Assembly: GCF_026210795.1 (NCBI RefSeq)
Contig: NC_089444.1
Span: 3,586,501 to 3,650,500, forward strand
DNA length: 64,000 nucleotides
Origin: Rhizophagus irregularis
Taxonomy: Eukaryota > Glomeromycota > Glomeromycetes > Glomerales > Glomeraceae
Reading direction: 5' to 3'
The notes beneath the pieces are model-generated. The model worked only from the letters and a program-made list of their open reading frames with translations, was not told the DNA's origin and made no database searches. Shown here piece by piece: positions 1 to 9,553 of the stretch. The translations under genes and the position numbers were made by a program. Each line of letters begins with the position of its first letter. Position 1 is the first letter of the stretch.

Positions 1-480
1 TTGTATCAGATTTTATTTAAATTTATACATTAACAAATAACAAATAATTTTAGATTTCACATTCAAAAGTTCAAAAGAAAAAAAACTTTATATTATTTTG
101 TTGTATTGTTTTAAATGAAAAATTGTTCAATATTATAAATTTATATAATTATAACAACTTTTTTTAAAAATTAAAACTAGTGTTATATAATTTGATTCAA
201 ATGATTCTTTAATTTTTGAAAGAAGAAACAAATCCTTAAAAAATTGCCTTACTAACCAACACATCTATTTATAGTAATCTTTAGCTGTATATAAAAATAT
301 CTTGTTTAAAATTTCATAATTAGTTAATTTACAAAGAAATGTTAAACAATAGTCTGAGACAATGCTGAAATAATATGAAATTGTTTTAAATAAAAATATT
401 TAATGAAATTGGAATTATGTAAATTTCGTAGTCTTGGATAATTTTGGCCAAATTTGTAATTCTGGCCGAAATTAACATCA
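1..480. other. AT-rich non-coding flank
   Basis: I see no open frame of useful length and no recognisable gene. The stretch is AT-rich with homopolymer runs. It may be the inner part of the mobile element whose end lies at 747, because no left terminus of that element is visible in the window. Confidence 0.4.
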
Positions 481-747
481 CGTGACACCGGAAAAATAGT
501 TTAGCCACCGGGCAAAAAATTTTTTATCGGCTGGCATGAAAATTTAATGTTACACAATTTGTAATTCTGGCCGGCGTTATGAATTCTGACCAGAATTATT
601 GCCGACCATTTGTAAATCCAATCCGGTTTCCGGTTTCTATCCGGATTATCTGATCCGGATTCAAAATCCGGGTCAATCCGGATATAATCCGGATTATTTT
701 TTTGTGTAATCCGGATGACGGTTTTCATCCGGGTCGAAGCACTACTG
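481..747 (-). mobile_element. Terminal part of a Tc1/mariner-like (TA-flanked) element
   Basis: Read on the minus strand the end is CAGTAGTGCTTCGACCCGG, and the element is followed directly by TA (748-749). The Polinton sequence resumes at that TA. The intact Polinton copy has CTG-TA at the matching place (13494-13498), so the element appears to have inserted at a TA dinucleotide inside polB. The CAGT-type tip plus TA target is what Tc1/mariner elements do. Positions 610-735 carry about ten copies of ATCCGG, many as the palindrome AATCCGGATT, which could be subterminal transposase sites. The motif TTGTAATTCTGGCCG is repeated near 450 and 555. No transposase is visible, and the left end is probably outside the window. 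Confidence 0.5.
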
Positions 748-748
748 T

Positions 749-1339
749 ATGTATCAATTCTACTATGATACTCTTAAAGTACGATATGGTGAAAAAATCC
801 AGTTATGTTATACAGATACAGACTCACTTCTCGTACAAATCCAAACTGAGGATATCAATGCAGACCTCATAGATATGGCAGACCAATTTGACTTCAGTGA
901 TTATCCTAAAGATCATCCTGTACGAAAAGCATTAGGTGATAAGACTGACATAAATATGAAAATCCCAGGGAAATTTAAGGATGAATGTAATGGAGCAGTT
1001 ATAGCAGAATTTATTGGCCTCCGTCCCAAAATGTACTCCATTCTCAAGGTAGGGGATGAGACCACCAATCCAAAACATGGTATCCGTAAGGCTAAAGGTG
1101 TCCCCTCAAAGGTAGTTAAAAAAGAGTTCCACCATGAGCGGTATAATAAGGCACTCTTTGATCCTAAACATAATGATACAGTCACCTTTAGAGCAATCTG
1201 ATCTGATAGACATGCTATAAATGTTATAGAAATGTCGAAGGTGGGGTTATCCCCTATGGATGATAAAAAATGGATTGCACAAGATAATATCACAATGTAT
1301 GCACATGGAGATTATAGGATACCACAACTTGAAAATTAA
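749..1339 (+). pseudogene. DNA polymerase B, C-terminal fragment (Polinton copy 1)
   Basis: This is the C-terminal end of a family B, protein-primed-type DNA polymerase, truncated on the 5' side by the mariner-like insertion. The fragment keeps motif C (YTDTDS, near nt 809-826), the two-aspartate palm motif. Here the reading frame through motif C is continuous, whereas copy 2 has one extra A just upstream. A TGA at 1199-1201 replaces the CGA of copy 2 (C to T at a CpG). After it the same frame stays open to the normal stop at 1337-1339, which overlaps the convergent integrase stop. Confidence 0.85.
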
Positions 1340-2405
1340 TATAATATATGAGTAGGAGGCAGCATAGTATTAGATGGCACAACTAATAATTCTTCTCGAG
1401 TAAATATTTTTTTAGGTCCATCAGATAACCTATATATAACCGGCTGCCCATCAACAACTGTGGAAGATTCAATTGTATAAACTTTAGTAGACCATATTGG
1501 ATCAGTTGCACGTCTCCTACCTTGGTAATCTGAGTTATCAAGTAAGTATCTCACAAGAGAACCAGCTGGTAAACGTATTTCTTCTGCACCTACAGGTCTA
1601 TCCTTCCGAATTTTTGAAGGTAGTGCATACACTTGATCTTTCTGGATTGCCTCAACTGGAGACATACCTAGCAGACTAGTATTAGAATTATTTAGCTCAT
1701 TCACAATATCAGAAAGGTTCTTAACCCAGGCAGTATTCACACCTTCTGTAAGGAGTTCCTTTGCATCCTGTATTTTGAAAAGTCTCTCTGCTAAAGTTCG
1801 ATTATACCGTTCAACAATAGCCTGACTCTTATGAGTAGTACCCACCCGAATACGCACACCTTTTTCATCCATTAATCGGATAACTTCATCCTTAAATTCT
1901 GATCCCCATCTACTTGTAAAACTCTTGGCCAAATAAGCGGGCAGTCTGCTTTACTATAAATCTTTTTAAATGCCTTAGCAACACGTGCAGAGCTGTGATC
2001 TTCTAGAGGTACTGAAGCTTTATATCGGCTAGCAACATCTACAATATTTAGACAGTATTTATACAGCTTTCTATCTACAGTATCATAGGGCATATATAAG
2101 ATATCTGCTTGATGATACATATTTGGTCGAGTAATCTTATTAAAAGAAACCTGTGGAACATACTTGGGTATAGGTGAGTGTATTTGCCATATAGCCTGTT
2201 TATGCAACCACTCTGTAATATCAGATATGTTAAAATCATGGCCCTCAGCTTGCACTTTAGCCCAAAGTTTTTCAGGAGTACGATAATATCCACATGGATG
2301 GTAATAGATTTGTTGAAGGATATAATTTTGTTCGATTTGTTTATTAAATGTAGGGTCTATAAAAATCTGTGGAACTGGCAATGGAAGATACATCGTTAAG
2401 GACAC
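1336..2405 (-). pseudogene. Polinton integrase, frameshifted (copy 1)
   Basis: This is the same gene as the intact 356-aa integrase at 14086-15156. It is broken by loss of one C in a C-run (four Cs near 1903-1907 where copy 2 has five), immediately after the second catalytic aspartate (QVDG). The downstream part (1336-1932) holds the catalytic glutamate (IVERYNRT) and the C-terminal SH3-like region; the upstream part (1872-2405) holds the first catalytic aspartate (ADILYMP). The protein would therefore lose its DDE core. The break is in a homopolymer, so an assembly error is possible. Confidence 0.85.
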
Positions 2406-4687
2406 AGATTACAAAGCTTGCACATACATTGCAATCACAAGAGCAATATATAAAATACCTGTATGGTGTAATCGAGGGTCATGAATCTGAGATAGAAGAA
2501 CTTAGGCAAAAAAATGCTGAGTTGCGTGCAAAGCTTAAGAAAGCATTAGAAACGGCATCACTAAAGGAGGAAGGGCTTCAAGCATTAGAACGTCAGCTGA
2601 TTGAAGTTGATACTCTAAATATTCAACTTAAAGATCGAATAAAAGAACTTGCTAATAGACAACGGAAAAACATGGCAGCAATTCCTCCTGACCCTATTAC
2701 AGAAATCTTAAATAATCGGACAACTATAGCAAATAGTGTAGCTGGTATTCGTATTCACCTTGATCGTACAACTATAGCAGCACACCCTCATATAAATCAT
2801 TTATTTAACACTGCAAATGATAGTCTTGATGCCATTATCCGATATGCTAATGAGTTGCGAAATATTATAGAAGATCAAGATAATATGGAAGATAGACTTG
2901 AAGGTTTGTTAGATGATGCGCATAACCGTGAAGAATATCTTAGACATGAACTTAATAATACACGTGCTACTATACTGAGAACAAGACGTACCTATGAGGA
3001 TGCATATGCAAATGAAGTGCGTCATCGCCAACATTGGGAAGTCCTTGCACAAAATACTCAGATCCAATTGGCTAACATCCAGGCTCAATATGCTAACAGT
3101 CAAATTCAACTAGCTAATGTCCAGAGAGAACGTGATGAGAGTAGAAGAAATGCTCATAGATTATTACAGCGCTATAATACTGAAACAGAACGAAGTAGAA
3201 GGCGGGCTAATGGTATCATTCAGCAAGCTCGAGCATGGAGAGGGCAATTTTTAAACTGTCGTAATCATGGTCAAAATTTGCAAAATCAGGTCAATAATTT
3301 GAATCAACAGATTCTAGCATTACAAAATAACCCTCCGGTAATACAACAACCGATAATGGCAGGATATGCACCTAAAAAATTTAGAGGAGCATCTGGTGAA
3401 GATCCAGAACTTTGGCTTCAAGAATTCAGGCAATGGTGTGAGTCTGCTGGACTTGATCCTGCTGCTAATGCTAGAACTCGTGTTAGGATTCATGGGGTCT
3501 TTGAGACTTTACTTGAAGATGATGCTAGAGATTGGTATGAAACACATATCAAAGGAAAAAATTGGGAATGTGTAAATCTTCTGGATAATACTGGTGTGGC
3601 CAATCTTGCTGCTTTTAATGCTTTGAATAATGGCGCTATACAGGCTGTAGCAGCGAATCAATTTCGTGGAGGGGCTAATGTATTACATGGACAAGCAGCT
3701 GCAGTTAATACTATTACTGGTGCTAATTTTATACCTGATCATACTGTATGGGATGAAGATTGGTCAATAGTCGAGGGTCGTCCTACTGATATAGCTGTTA
3801 ATAATCCTAATGCTAATAATGGAGGTACAATTGTGGCTCCTGGAATACGTATTGGACAATTAATATATCGTTTTAAGCATTACTTTCCTACTATAACATC
3901 TGAAAAGTCTAAGCTTGCATTTAATGCTATTTTTCAGGGTAGTGATACTGTAAGCCGATTCTATTCTAAATTACGAAGAATGGTTAGACTTGCATATCCA
4001 ACTCTTCCAGAGGTAAATCAGAATGAATTAGTACGGCAACAGTTCTTAAATGGTCTTTCCAGTGAAAATAAGTTGGATGCGTGACGTATTGGTTTAGAAA
4101 ATTCAGTTGCATCTATTCTGAATAAATTGGAAGAAGTTGAGAAATACAGGACAGATATGCCACCTACTCCTATAGTTACATATCAGGGTCCAACTTTAGC
4201 GGATATTGAGAATCTTATAAATTCTAAAATTCCTATGACTACGGCTAGATCATCTGCAGTACCAGTACCATCTTCTAGTCCATTTTCAAGTCCTCAAAAT
4301 GATACATCATTTCAGAGATTACTTGCTTTAGCATATAAATTAGGTCTTCCAAGAGATATCGATATAAGTAAAGTAACCCTTAGTGATCTTGAAATATTTA
4401 TTGATACAGAACTTAATAAAAATTTACCATCTGACCATATTTACCGTGGTAATCAGGTATTTGGTATAAGTTCAGGTACACGCAAACCAAAGAAATCAAA
4501 GAAATGCTCAAGTTGTGGAAAATCTGGTCATACTAAGAGTTCCTGTCCAAAATCTAAGAAGGGAAAGAGGAAAACAAATTATGCACATGACTCCTCTGAT
4601 TCCTCTAACTCTTCTGACGCCTCTGACTCCTCTGAATCCTCTGATAGTGATTCAGACTCTGGACATGCCTGCTATGGATTAAAAAAA
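2369..4687 (+). pseudogene. Gag-like protein with CCHC knuckle, interrupted (Polinton copy 1)
   Basis: This is the counterpart of the intact 780-aa protein at 15120-17462. A TGA at 4082-4084 stands where copy 2 has CGA, again a CpG to TpG change. The rest (to about 4717) stays open and includes the zinc knuckle CSSCGKSGHTKSSC and the Ser/Asp-rich tail. At the Gag-Pro junction the A-run is ten long (4681-4690) against eight in copy 2. With ten As the protease frame is +1 instead of -1 relative to Gag, so the proposed -1 slip would no longer join them. Confidence 0.8.
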
Positions 4688-5591
4688 AAAGCCTACAGAA
4701 AGGAAACGTATAGATAAAAAGCCTACTGATAAGAAAAAATCACAACTTGAAAGGCAGCGTATTATCTTTGAGGTTTTTATACAACTCTTAAAGCTTCTGG
4801 TTCAATCCTTCGTTAATGCTGTACCAAAAGAGACTGTTATATCTGCTTACAATGCTCTGAATGCTGAATTCATTAATTATAAAGAACCAGTACTCAGTCA
4901 GCTTAAAGGAGAACCCTCAATAAAAACACGTGAAAAAGTTTGGGATAATGTTAAGGACCTTTTCACATCTATCCTTCATCCTATGATTTCGGTTGTAACT
5001 AATAGTATGGCTGCAAATTTAATCCGTAAAAATGATGATGTTATATGTAATAATGACTTATGGTCTTCTATAGCAGGTATTGGAATTGTTAACCGCAAGT
5101 CTGCTAGTGATGTAGTCACTATTAAGACCAAAGTAGTCGCACCTGAGAGTGAAAAATCTTTAGTTATTCCTACGACAATTTTCGATACTGGTTCTGATAG
5201 TTCTCTGATATCTAACAATATTGTAAAGCGCCTAAATCTTGATGTTGATAGAAGTAATGCTCCTGACCTTAGTGGTGTTGCGACAAAATCTGATACTATT
5301 GGGACAGTATATGGTCTTGGTATTCTTGTGTATGATGGGGAGAACTCTAAAAAAATCGAAGATGACTTCATGGTTGTTAAGAGTGATAAGGACTTTTTAT
5401 TACTGGGTGTACCTTGGATTGATCGTGCTAATGTCATTCTAGATTTCCAAAATCGGCAACTGACCATCCCTCTATCATCACGTAAAAAAATTACCATTCC
5501 AATTTCTCTACATAAACGGAAAACTAACGTGACTTCCTTGCAGATGGATACTATCGACTTAAAAAAAATTCACACTCTCGAGGAAGATTAA
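4688..5591 (+). CDS. Retropepsin-like aspartic protease domain (Polinton copy 1)
   Basis: The frame is open from the A-run at the end of Gag to TAA at 5589-5591. It has the aspartic protease signature FDTGSDSSLIS and the second hallmark VPWIDRANVILDF (the ILG/I-D element of retropepsins). Only one DTG is present, as in retroviral proteases, which act as dimers. The first ATG is at 4983, but about 95 codons upstream are open and conserved in both copies, suggesting the protease is made as an extension of Gag. A C2H2-type finger follows in the next frame. Confidence 0.75.
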
Positions 5592-5710
5592 CCTGTCATC
5601 TATGTGGAGCAAGTTTTGACTTTCCCTCTAAGTTAAAGCGTCATCTTGCTAGGAAAAATCCATGTGTTTCCCAAACTTCTGCAGCAATGATGGGTAGTGG
5701 CGGGCAGTGA
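5567..5710 (+). CDS. Zinc-finger tail in -1 frame after the protease (copy 1)
   Basis: Directly after the run TTA AAA AAA ATT at the end of the protease frame, the -1 frame encodes a C2H2/C2HC finger: CHLCGASFDF, then KLKRHLARKNPC. It ends at TGA 5708-5710 within the GGGCAGT repeats. There is no ATG for it, so it makes sense only as a frameshifted extension or as an exon. The same arrangement is present at 18316-18459. Confidence 0.55.
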   Translation, partial: NSHSRGRLTCHLCGASFDFPSKLKRHLARKNPCVSQTSAAMMGSGGQ

Positions 5711-5782
5711 CAGGGCAGTGCCCAAATTTTTTCGGCAGTGACGGGCAGTAACAGGGCAGTGCCCAAATGTTTTGGCAGTGAT
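5691..5782. repeat. GGGCAGT repeat block between convergent genes (copy 1)
   Basis: About two units of roughly 40 bp are built from GGGCAGTGAC and AGGGCAGTGCCCAAA, with self-complementary GGGCA/TGCCC arms. The block lies between the Gag-Pro unit (plus) and the F-box gene (minus), where both transcripts would end. The same block is at 18441-18532 with small differences. Confidence 0.6.
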
Positions 5783-5797
5783 TAGCCTTTACAAATA

Positions 5798-6310
5798 TTA
5801 CATTTGCCATGTTACTCTGATTTCTAGGTCTTTACGGGTTTCTATGAGTTTTTCAATGGCATTTCTATTTTTAAAATATCGACTATATCTGATATCTAGC
5901 TTTTGAAGGTTTGGTAATATATGCAGGATTTCACTTAGCAAATCTCTAACGTCACCTTTTCCACCATAGTATTGATAATCTATTATGCTAAGTTCCTGGA
6001 TATTGGGGCAAGCTTGTAGCATTTTTACAATACAGATAGGCCATAATAATACTCCATCCATATTAAGCTTTCTGATATATTTTCCACATACTGTCCCTGG
6101 TTTTGTGAGATGTTTGTACATTTGGAACTCCTTAATATTATAGAGGTTATAAAGGTCTGTTTCACCCCATAGGAGAGAGTTTGCTACTACAGCCCATTTT
6201 CGACACACTAATGCATAATTGCAAAGATAATGCCAACGGGAGTAAGTACCTTCATATGAAGTTTTGAATATCTTTTCTAAAAGTTCGAAAGGTAAGCTAT
6301 TGTTTGTCAT
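5798..6310 (-). CDS. F-box/LRR-like protein (Polinton copy 1)
   Basis: The protein is 170 aa, intact, and nearly identical to the copy 2 gene at 18548-19060. An N-terminal F-box is recognisable (LPFELLEKIF, then CNYALVCRKWAVVANSLLW, residues about 6-50), followed by leucine-rich stretches (IRKLNMDG, IQELSIIDYQYY, LQKLDIRYS). F-box proteins recruit substrates to SCF ubiquitin ligases through Skp1. Presence in a transposon suggests capture of a host gene and interference with host protein turnover (inference). A conserved promoter-like motif lies about 30 bp upstream of the ATG. Confidence 0.75.
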   Translation of the reverse strand: MTNNSLPFELLEKIFKTSYEGTYSRWHYLCNYALVCRKWAVVANSLLWGETDLYNLYNIKEFQMYKHLTKPGTVCGKYIRKLNMDGVLLWPICIVKMLQACPNIQELSIIDYQYYGGKGDVRDLLSEILHILPNLQKLDIRYSRYFKNRNAIEKLIETRKDLEIRVTWQM

Positions 6311-6339
6311 GGTATCTCATATGAGATATTGATGAAGAA

Positions 6340-6364
6340 GTTTTATTTAATTAGATTTTTTCTT
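6340..6364 (-). promoter_or_regulatory. Shared Polinton upstream motif, F-box gene (copy 1)
   Basis: On the minus strand this reads AGAAAAAATCTAATTAAAT and continues ATAAAA. The same motif with G or A at one position occurs upstream of polB and in both terminal repeats. It sits about 30 bp before the F-box ATG at 6310. Confidence 0.5.
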
Positions 6365-6414
6365 AGGATAAAATAATTTGAACATTTCTTTTCTATCAAT
6401 AGAAAAAACCAAAC

Positions 6415-7206
6415 ATGCTTACTTTTAGTGAACTTACTCCATCTCTTACTGTTACTGAATTTAAGATCAATGTTGAAGGGCTTGATTACACCATGCTTGG
6501 TCATAAGCTTGAACCTACTAAGGATGTTATTGCCATTAATAGCAACTTTATTCATAAAGCTTTTGAGGGTTATGAACAGTACTTGTCTAAACCAAAAGGT
6601 GAGAGGCGATGCAGACGAAGTACACCTGACAATCCATTAAATAGATGGCGACGTACAGGAGATGGTAGCACTTTTAATGCATGCATTGAGTTTGTTATCA
6701 TCTTAGCTGATACTGTACATACTATTCGTTATTTTCCTAAATCTGGTAGTATACAAGTTTTCGGGTCTTTTGATCCTGTTGCTATCTTCTTACGTTACCT
6801 TTCTGAATGTTCCCTACCTGAATTTTCTTCTGTAGAACTTGTGGGTGGAAATAAGGCTCTCCTGTGCAATTATAAATTTGTGATTAATATTGGGGGTGAT
6901 AAGTTTATTAATCTTTCTACCTTAGCATATGCTTTAGAATCTATAGATGGTATTCGTGAGATTCTTCCCTTTCCGATAAAGTATATTAAGAATGATGCAG
7001 GTGATATTCATTCTAAAATTGCTATAATCTTTACTTCAAAGATTCGGGTACATATCTGGCCTAAATCTGGTAAGGTTAATATATTTGGCACTAAGACTGA
7101 ATTGGATGCTGATATGGTTTATAAGTTCTTACAGAAGTTGTTTTCTAATCCATATGATTTTGGAGATTTTATTTGTGATGCACCTATTCCAGATTGCGAG
7201 AGGTAA
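6415..7206 (+). CDS. TBP-like two-repeat protein (Polinton copy 1)
   Basis: This is a 263-aa intact ORF diverging from the F-box gene. Two similar halves each show a beta-rich segment followed by K-S-G-x-(I/V)-x-(V/I)-F-G: YFPKSGSIQVFGSFD near residue 120 and IWPKSGKVNIFGTKTELD near residue 220. The pattern resembles the pseudo-twofold TATA-binding-protein fold as found in TBP and in TBP-like proteins of large DNA viruses. This is a pattern-based inference; no search was run. Copy 1 differs from copy 2 by a few residues, some from CpG to TpG changes (W for R, C for R). Confidence 0.5.
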   Translation: MLTFSELTPSLTVTEFKINVEGLDYTMLGHKLEPTKDVIAINSNFIHKAFEGYEQYLSKPKGERRCRRSTPDNPLNRWRRTGDGSTFNACIEFVIILADTVHTIRYFPKSGSIQVFGSFDPVAIFLRYLSECSLPEFSSVELVGGNKALLCNYKFVINIGGDKFINLSTLAYALESIDGIREILPFPIKYIKNDAGDIHSKIAIIFTSKIRVHIWPKSGKVNIFGTKTELDADMVYKFLQKLFSNPYDFGDFICDAPIPDCER

Positions 7207-7226
7207 AAAAATGGTTTCACTGAAAA

Positions 7227-7910
7227 CTAGAAACCCTCTATTTGTAAAATCCAGCAATCGCATTCATGACTTCTTGTTGGCATAAGACATTCGTCACATA
7301 GAGTTATAGCCAACTCATTTTTTAGCCTATCCAGCTGACTCTCGGTGGTTGGTGCAAGATTTTGGTAGTATTCATTGAATTCATTCTGCTCTTCTTCATT
7401 TATGTCTTCATCTATATCTTCATCTGTGTCTTCATCCATATCTTCATCTCCTTTTATATGATAGATGCTGAATTCATTTCTATATTCATCATTAGGATTT
7501 GTGAATATTCTTTGTATATTGTAATCTATAATGTTGAATGTTGTAGGTTTCTTTTTTGATAATATTTCTACTAAGTCTAATAATGCATATGCTAATTCTT
7601 TATCCTCTGAGAAGTTCTTAATGATATCTGAAAATCTTTCATATATTGCCATCTCATTTGGTAGAATAGAATATCTTATTCGTGATAAAAGTGATGGATG
7701 TATCCATATATCATCACCTTCTAACATCTCATCAAATATTTCTACTAGCTCTTCTAATCCAGATACTAACATACTTTCTTTGCTAAATTCGGAATCTAAA
7801 GCTTTTAAATATGCTATATCTAAATACCACATTATTTCCTTTACCCATTCTTCTATGTTGAGTTCAAACTGGCCTAGTATACGTCTTAGTAATGGTCTGT
7901 ATTGTGACAT
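7227..7910 (-). CDS. Acidic protein of unknown function (Polinton copy 1)
   Basis: This is a 227-aa intact ORF. I do not recognise the family. The N-terminal two thirds look helical. An Asp/Glu-rich run (about residues 155-175) is encoded by an imperfect 12-bp repeat, and the C-terminus has clustered cysteines (CDECLMPTRSHECDC) that could bind zinc. The start is 25-35 bp downstream of a TATAAAAG box and of the shared motif in the terminal repeat. The gene is conserved in both Polinton copies, so it is probably a true element gene. Confidence 0.7.
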   Translation of the reverse strand: MSQYRPLLRRILGQFELNIEEWVKEIMWYLDIAYLKALDSEFSKESMLVSGLEELVEIFDEMLEGDDIWIHPSLLSRIRYSILPNEMAIYERFSDIIKNFSEDKELAYALLDLVEILSKKKPTTFNIIDYNIQRIFTNPNDEYRNEFSIYHIKGDEDMDEDTDEDIDEDINEEEQNEFNEYYQNLAPTTESQLDRLKNELAITLCDECLMPTRSHECDCWILQIEGF

Positions 7911-7934
7911 CTTGTAAGTCTTTTATATGTGAAT

Positions 7935-8325
7935 CTTTTATTCAATTACATTTTTTCTCGGTATAAGGGTAATTGCTTGCCTTGCTATTCCGCTCTATTG
8001 ACTCCATGGCTGGTTTCCTGGATGGGTTAATATTCCTTACCTTTTTTGGCTCCGTTGGCTTTGAAATCCTATTTCTTGTTCGGTTGGGGGTAAGTAGGTG
8101 AAAATATTAATAAATGATTTAGATTATGAAATAAGTAGGATATAAGTAGGTGAAAATATTAATAAACGGTTTAGATTATGAGATAAGTAGGATATAAGTA
8201 GGTAAAAATATAAAAAAGGTGATTTAGGTTATAAAATATGTAGCATATAAGTAGGTGAAAATATTAATAAACGGTTTAGATTATGAGATAAGTAGGTGAG
8301 CCAGAATTGGGGTTTTCATACTACT
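7935..8325 (-). repeat. Right terminal inverted repeat of Polinton copy 1
   Basis: Matches the right repeat of copy 2 (20685-21066) and the inverted left repeat (9133-9514). It has an extra GATATAAGTAG in the inner array. The terminal 240 bp contain several imperfect units built around AGTAGGTGAAAATATTAATA and TTTAGATTATGAGATAAGTA. The tip is CATACTACT. Confidence 0.9.
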
Positions 8326-9132
8326 AAGGACACGTTAAGTTTAATATATAGATGGCCGATCATTATTACATGTATCACGTGATTTTAAATAAATACTCCC
8401 GTTATTACTTTTTTTTAAATTTTTTTTGATTAAGTAAATTTGTTCCCACCTTGTTATAGTTGTGTCACCAGGGGCGCTTTGTCAACGGAAATTTAGTACA
8501 TTGATCGCTTAAAAATCCGTGGCTATCCAATTACAACAAGAGGAATTAATTTTTACATTAGATTATACAATATAATTTTACAATTAAATTTTACATTATA
8601 TTTATTTACAATACATTTATGAAAAACTTTGAGCGAATTTTCTTTACTGTAAATAATATGAATAATAACACATAATTTGTCCATTAAGTTATGTTGGTAA
8701 ATGTTGGTAAATGTACAAATAACGTATATAAGATAATATAGTATGATTTATGTATATTTTAGTGTACAAGTAATGTATATAAAATGGAAAATCTATTTTT
8801 TTATACATTAACATACATAATTTGTAAATTACTTGTGCCCGTTTAATATACATTTTATGAGCTCCAAAAAGATGCAATCTTAAAATATGAGCAAATAATA
8901 GACAAATAATGGACATATATGACGTTATATGGTCAAATTATGTATAACTTATGAACAATTCGTTTTTATAGGGATTGGTCTATATTTTCGCAAAATTTTT
9001 ATTTTTATTTTTATTAATGGGTTCCAGTTAAAAACCTAACATGGACGCGATTATAAGTAGAAAATTACATATAAGTCAAAATTGACAAAAATACTAACTA
9101 AACTACACGCGAAAATAATCTACTCAAACCGG
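8326..9132. other. Spacer between the two Polinton copies
   Basis: This is 807 bp of AT-rich sequence. I see no gene, only short frames with low-complexity translations. It begins with AAGGAC and ends with AACCGG, the latter being the left target duplication of copy 2. Confidence 0.6.
9127..9132. repeat. Target-site duplication AACCGG (left)
   Basis: AACCGG directly precedes the left tip AGTAGTATG and is repeated exactly after the right tip at 21067-21072. Six-base duplications are characteristic of Polinton insertion. Confidence 0.9.
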
Positions 9133-9514
9133 AGTAGTATGAAAACCCCAATTCTGGCTCACCTACTTATCTCATAATCTAAACCGTTTATTAATATTTT
9201 CACCTACTTATATGCTACATATTTTATAACCTAAATCACCTTTTTTATATTTTTACCTACTTATCTCATAATCTAAACCGTTTATTAATATTTTCACCTA
9301 CTTATATCCTACTTATTTCATAATCTAAATCATTTATTAATATTTTCACCTACTTACCCCCCAACCGAACAAGAAATAGGATTTCAAAGCTAACGGAGCC
9401 AAAAAAGGTAAGGAAATATTAACCCATCCAGGAAACCAGCCATGGAGTCAATAGAGCGGAATAGCAAGGCAAGCAATTACCCTTATACCGAGAAAAAATG
9501 TAATTGAATAAAAG
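9133..9514 (+). repeat. Left terminal inverted repeat of Polinton copy 2
   Basis: 382 bp, inverse of 20685-21066 with few differences. The outer part is a subterminal tandem array of 50-60-bp units (ACCTACTTAT, TCATAATCTAAACC, TTATTAATATTTTC). The inner part runs through GCCATGGAGTCAATAGAGCG and ends at the shared promoter-like motif (9491-9514), so transcription of outermost genes on both sides starts beside the repeats. Confidence 0.93.
9491..9514 (+). promoter_or_regulatory. Shared Polinton upstream motif (left TIR)
   Basis: AGAAAAAATGTAATTGAAT followed by AAAAG, forming the inner edge of the left inverted repeat, about 40 bp before the ATG at 9554. The same motif occurs before polB (10147-10170), before the acidic-protein gene (inverted, 20685-20708) and before the F-box gene (inverted, 19090-19114). 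Confidence 0.55.
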
Positions 9515-9553
9515 GTAGGTACCAAGTAACTATACAGATAAATAATACATAAC

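Larger units (their letters stand above)
748..8325 (+). mobile_element. Polinton/Maverick copy 1, right-hand part only
   Basis: This stretch matches the intact Polinton at 13497-21066 almost base for base and in the same orientation, from just before polB motif C to the terminal inverted repeat. The left half is cut off at a TA by the mariner-like element. The flank after the right tip is AAGGAC (8326-8331), the expected position of its 6-bp target duplication; the partner lies outside the window. Relative to copy 2 it has premature stops in polB (1199) and Gag (4082), a one-base deletion in integrase, and two extra As at the Gag-Pro junction. F-box, TBP-like and acidic ORFs remain open. Confidence 0.9.

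Noticed and set aside
501-728. 75-aa minus-strand ORF near the left edge
   Set aside because: It is the translation of ATCCGG repeats in a transposon end.
913-1293. Antisense open frames over polB, integrase, protease and Gag (for example 913-1293, 4976-5497, 10837-11145)
   Set aside because: They lie opposite conserved coding sequence and have no motifs; expected by codon bias.
7362-7559. Short hydrophobic plus-strand ORF opposite the acidic protein
   Set aside because: It is the reverse of the Asp/Glu repeat, which reads as hydrophobic residues by chance.
8689-8916. 75-aa minus ORF in the spacer between Polintons
   Set aside because: Tyr/Ile-rich low-complexity translation without conserved features.
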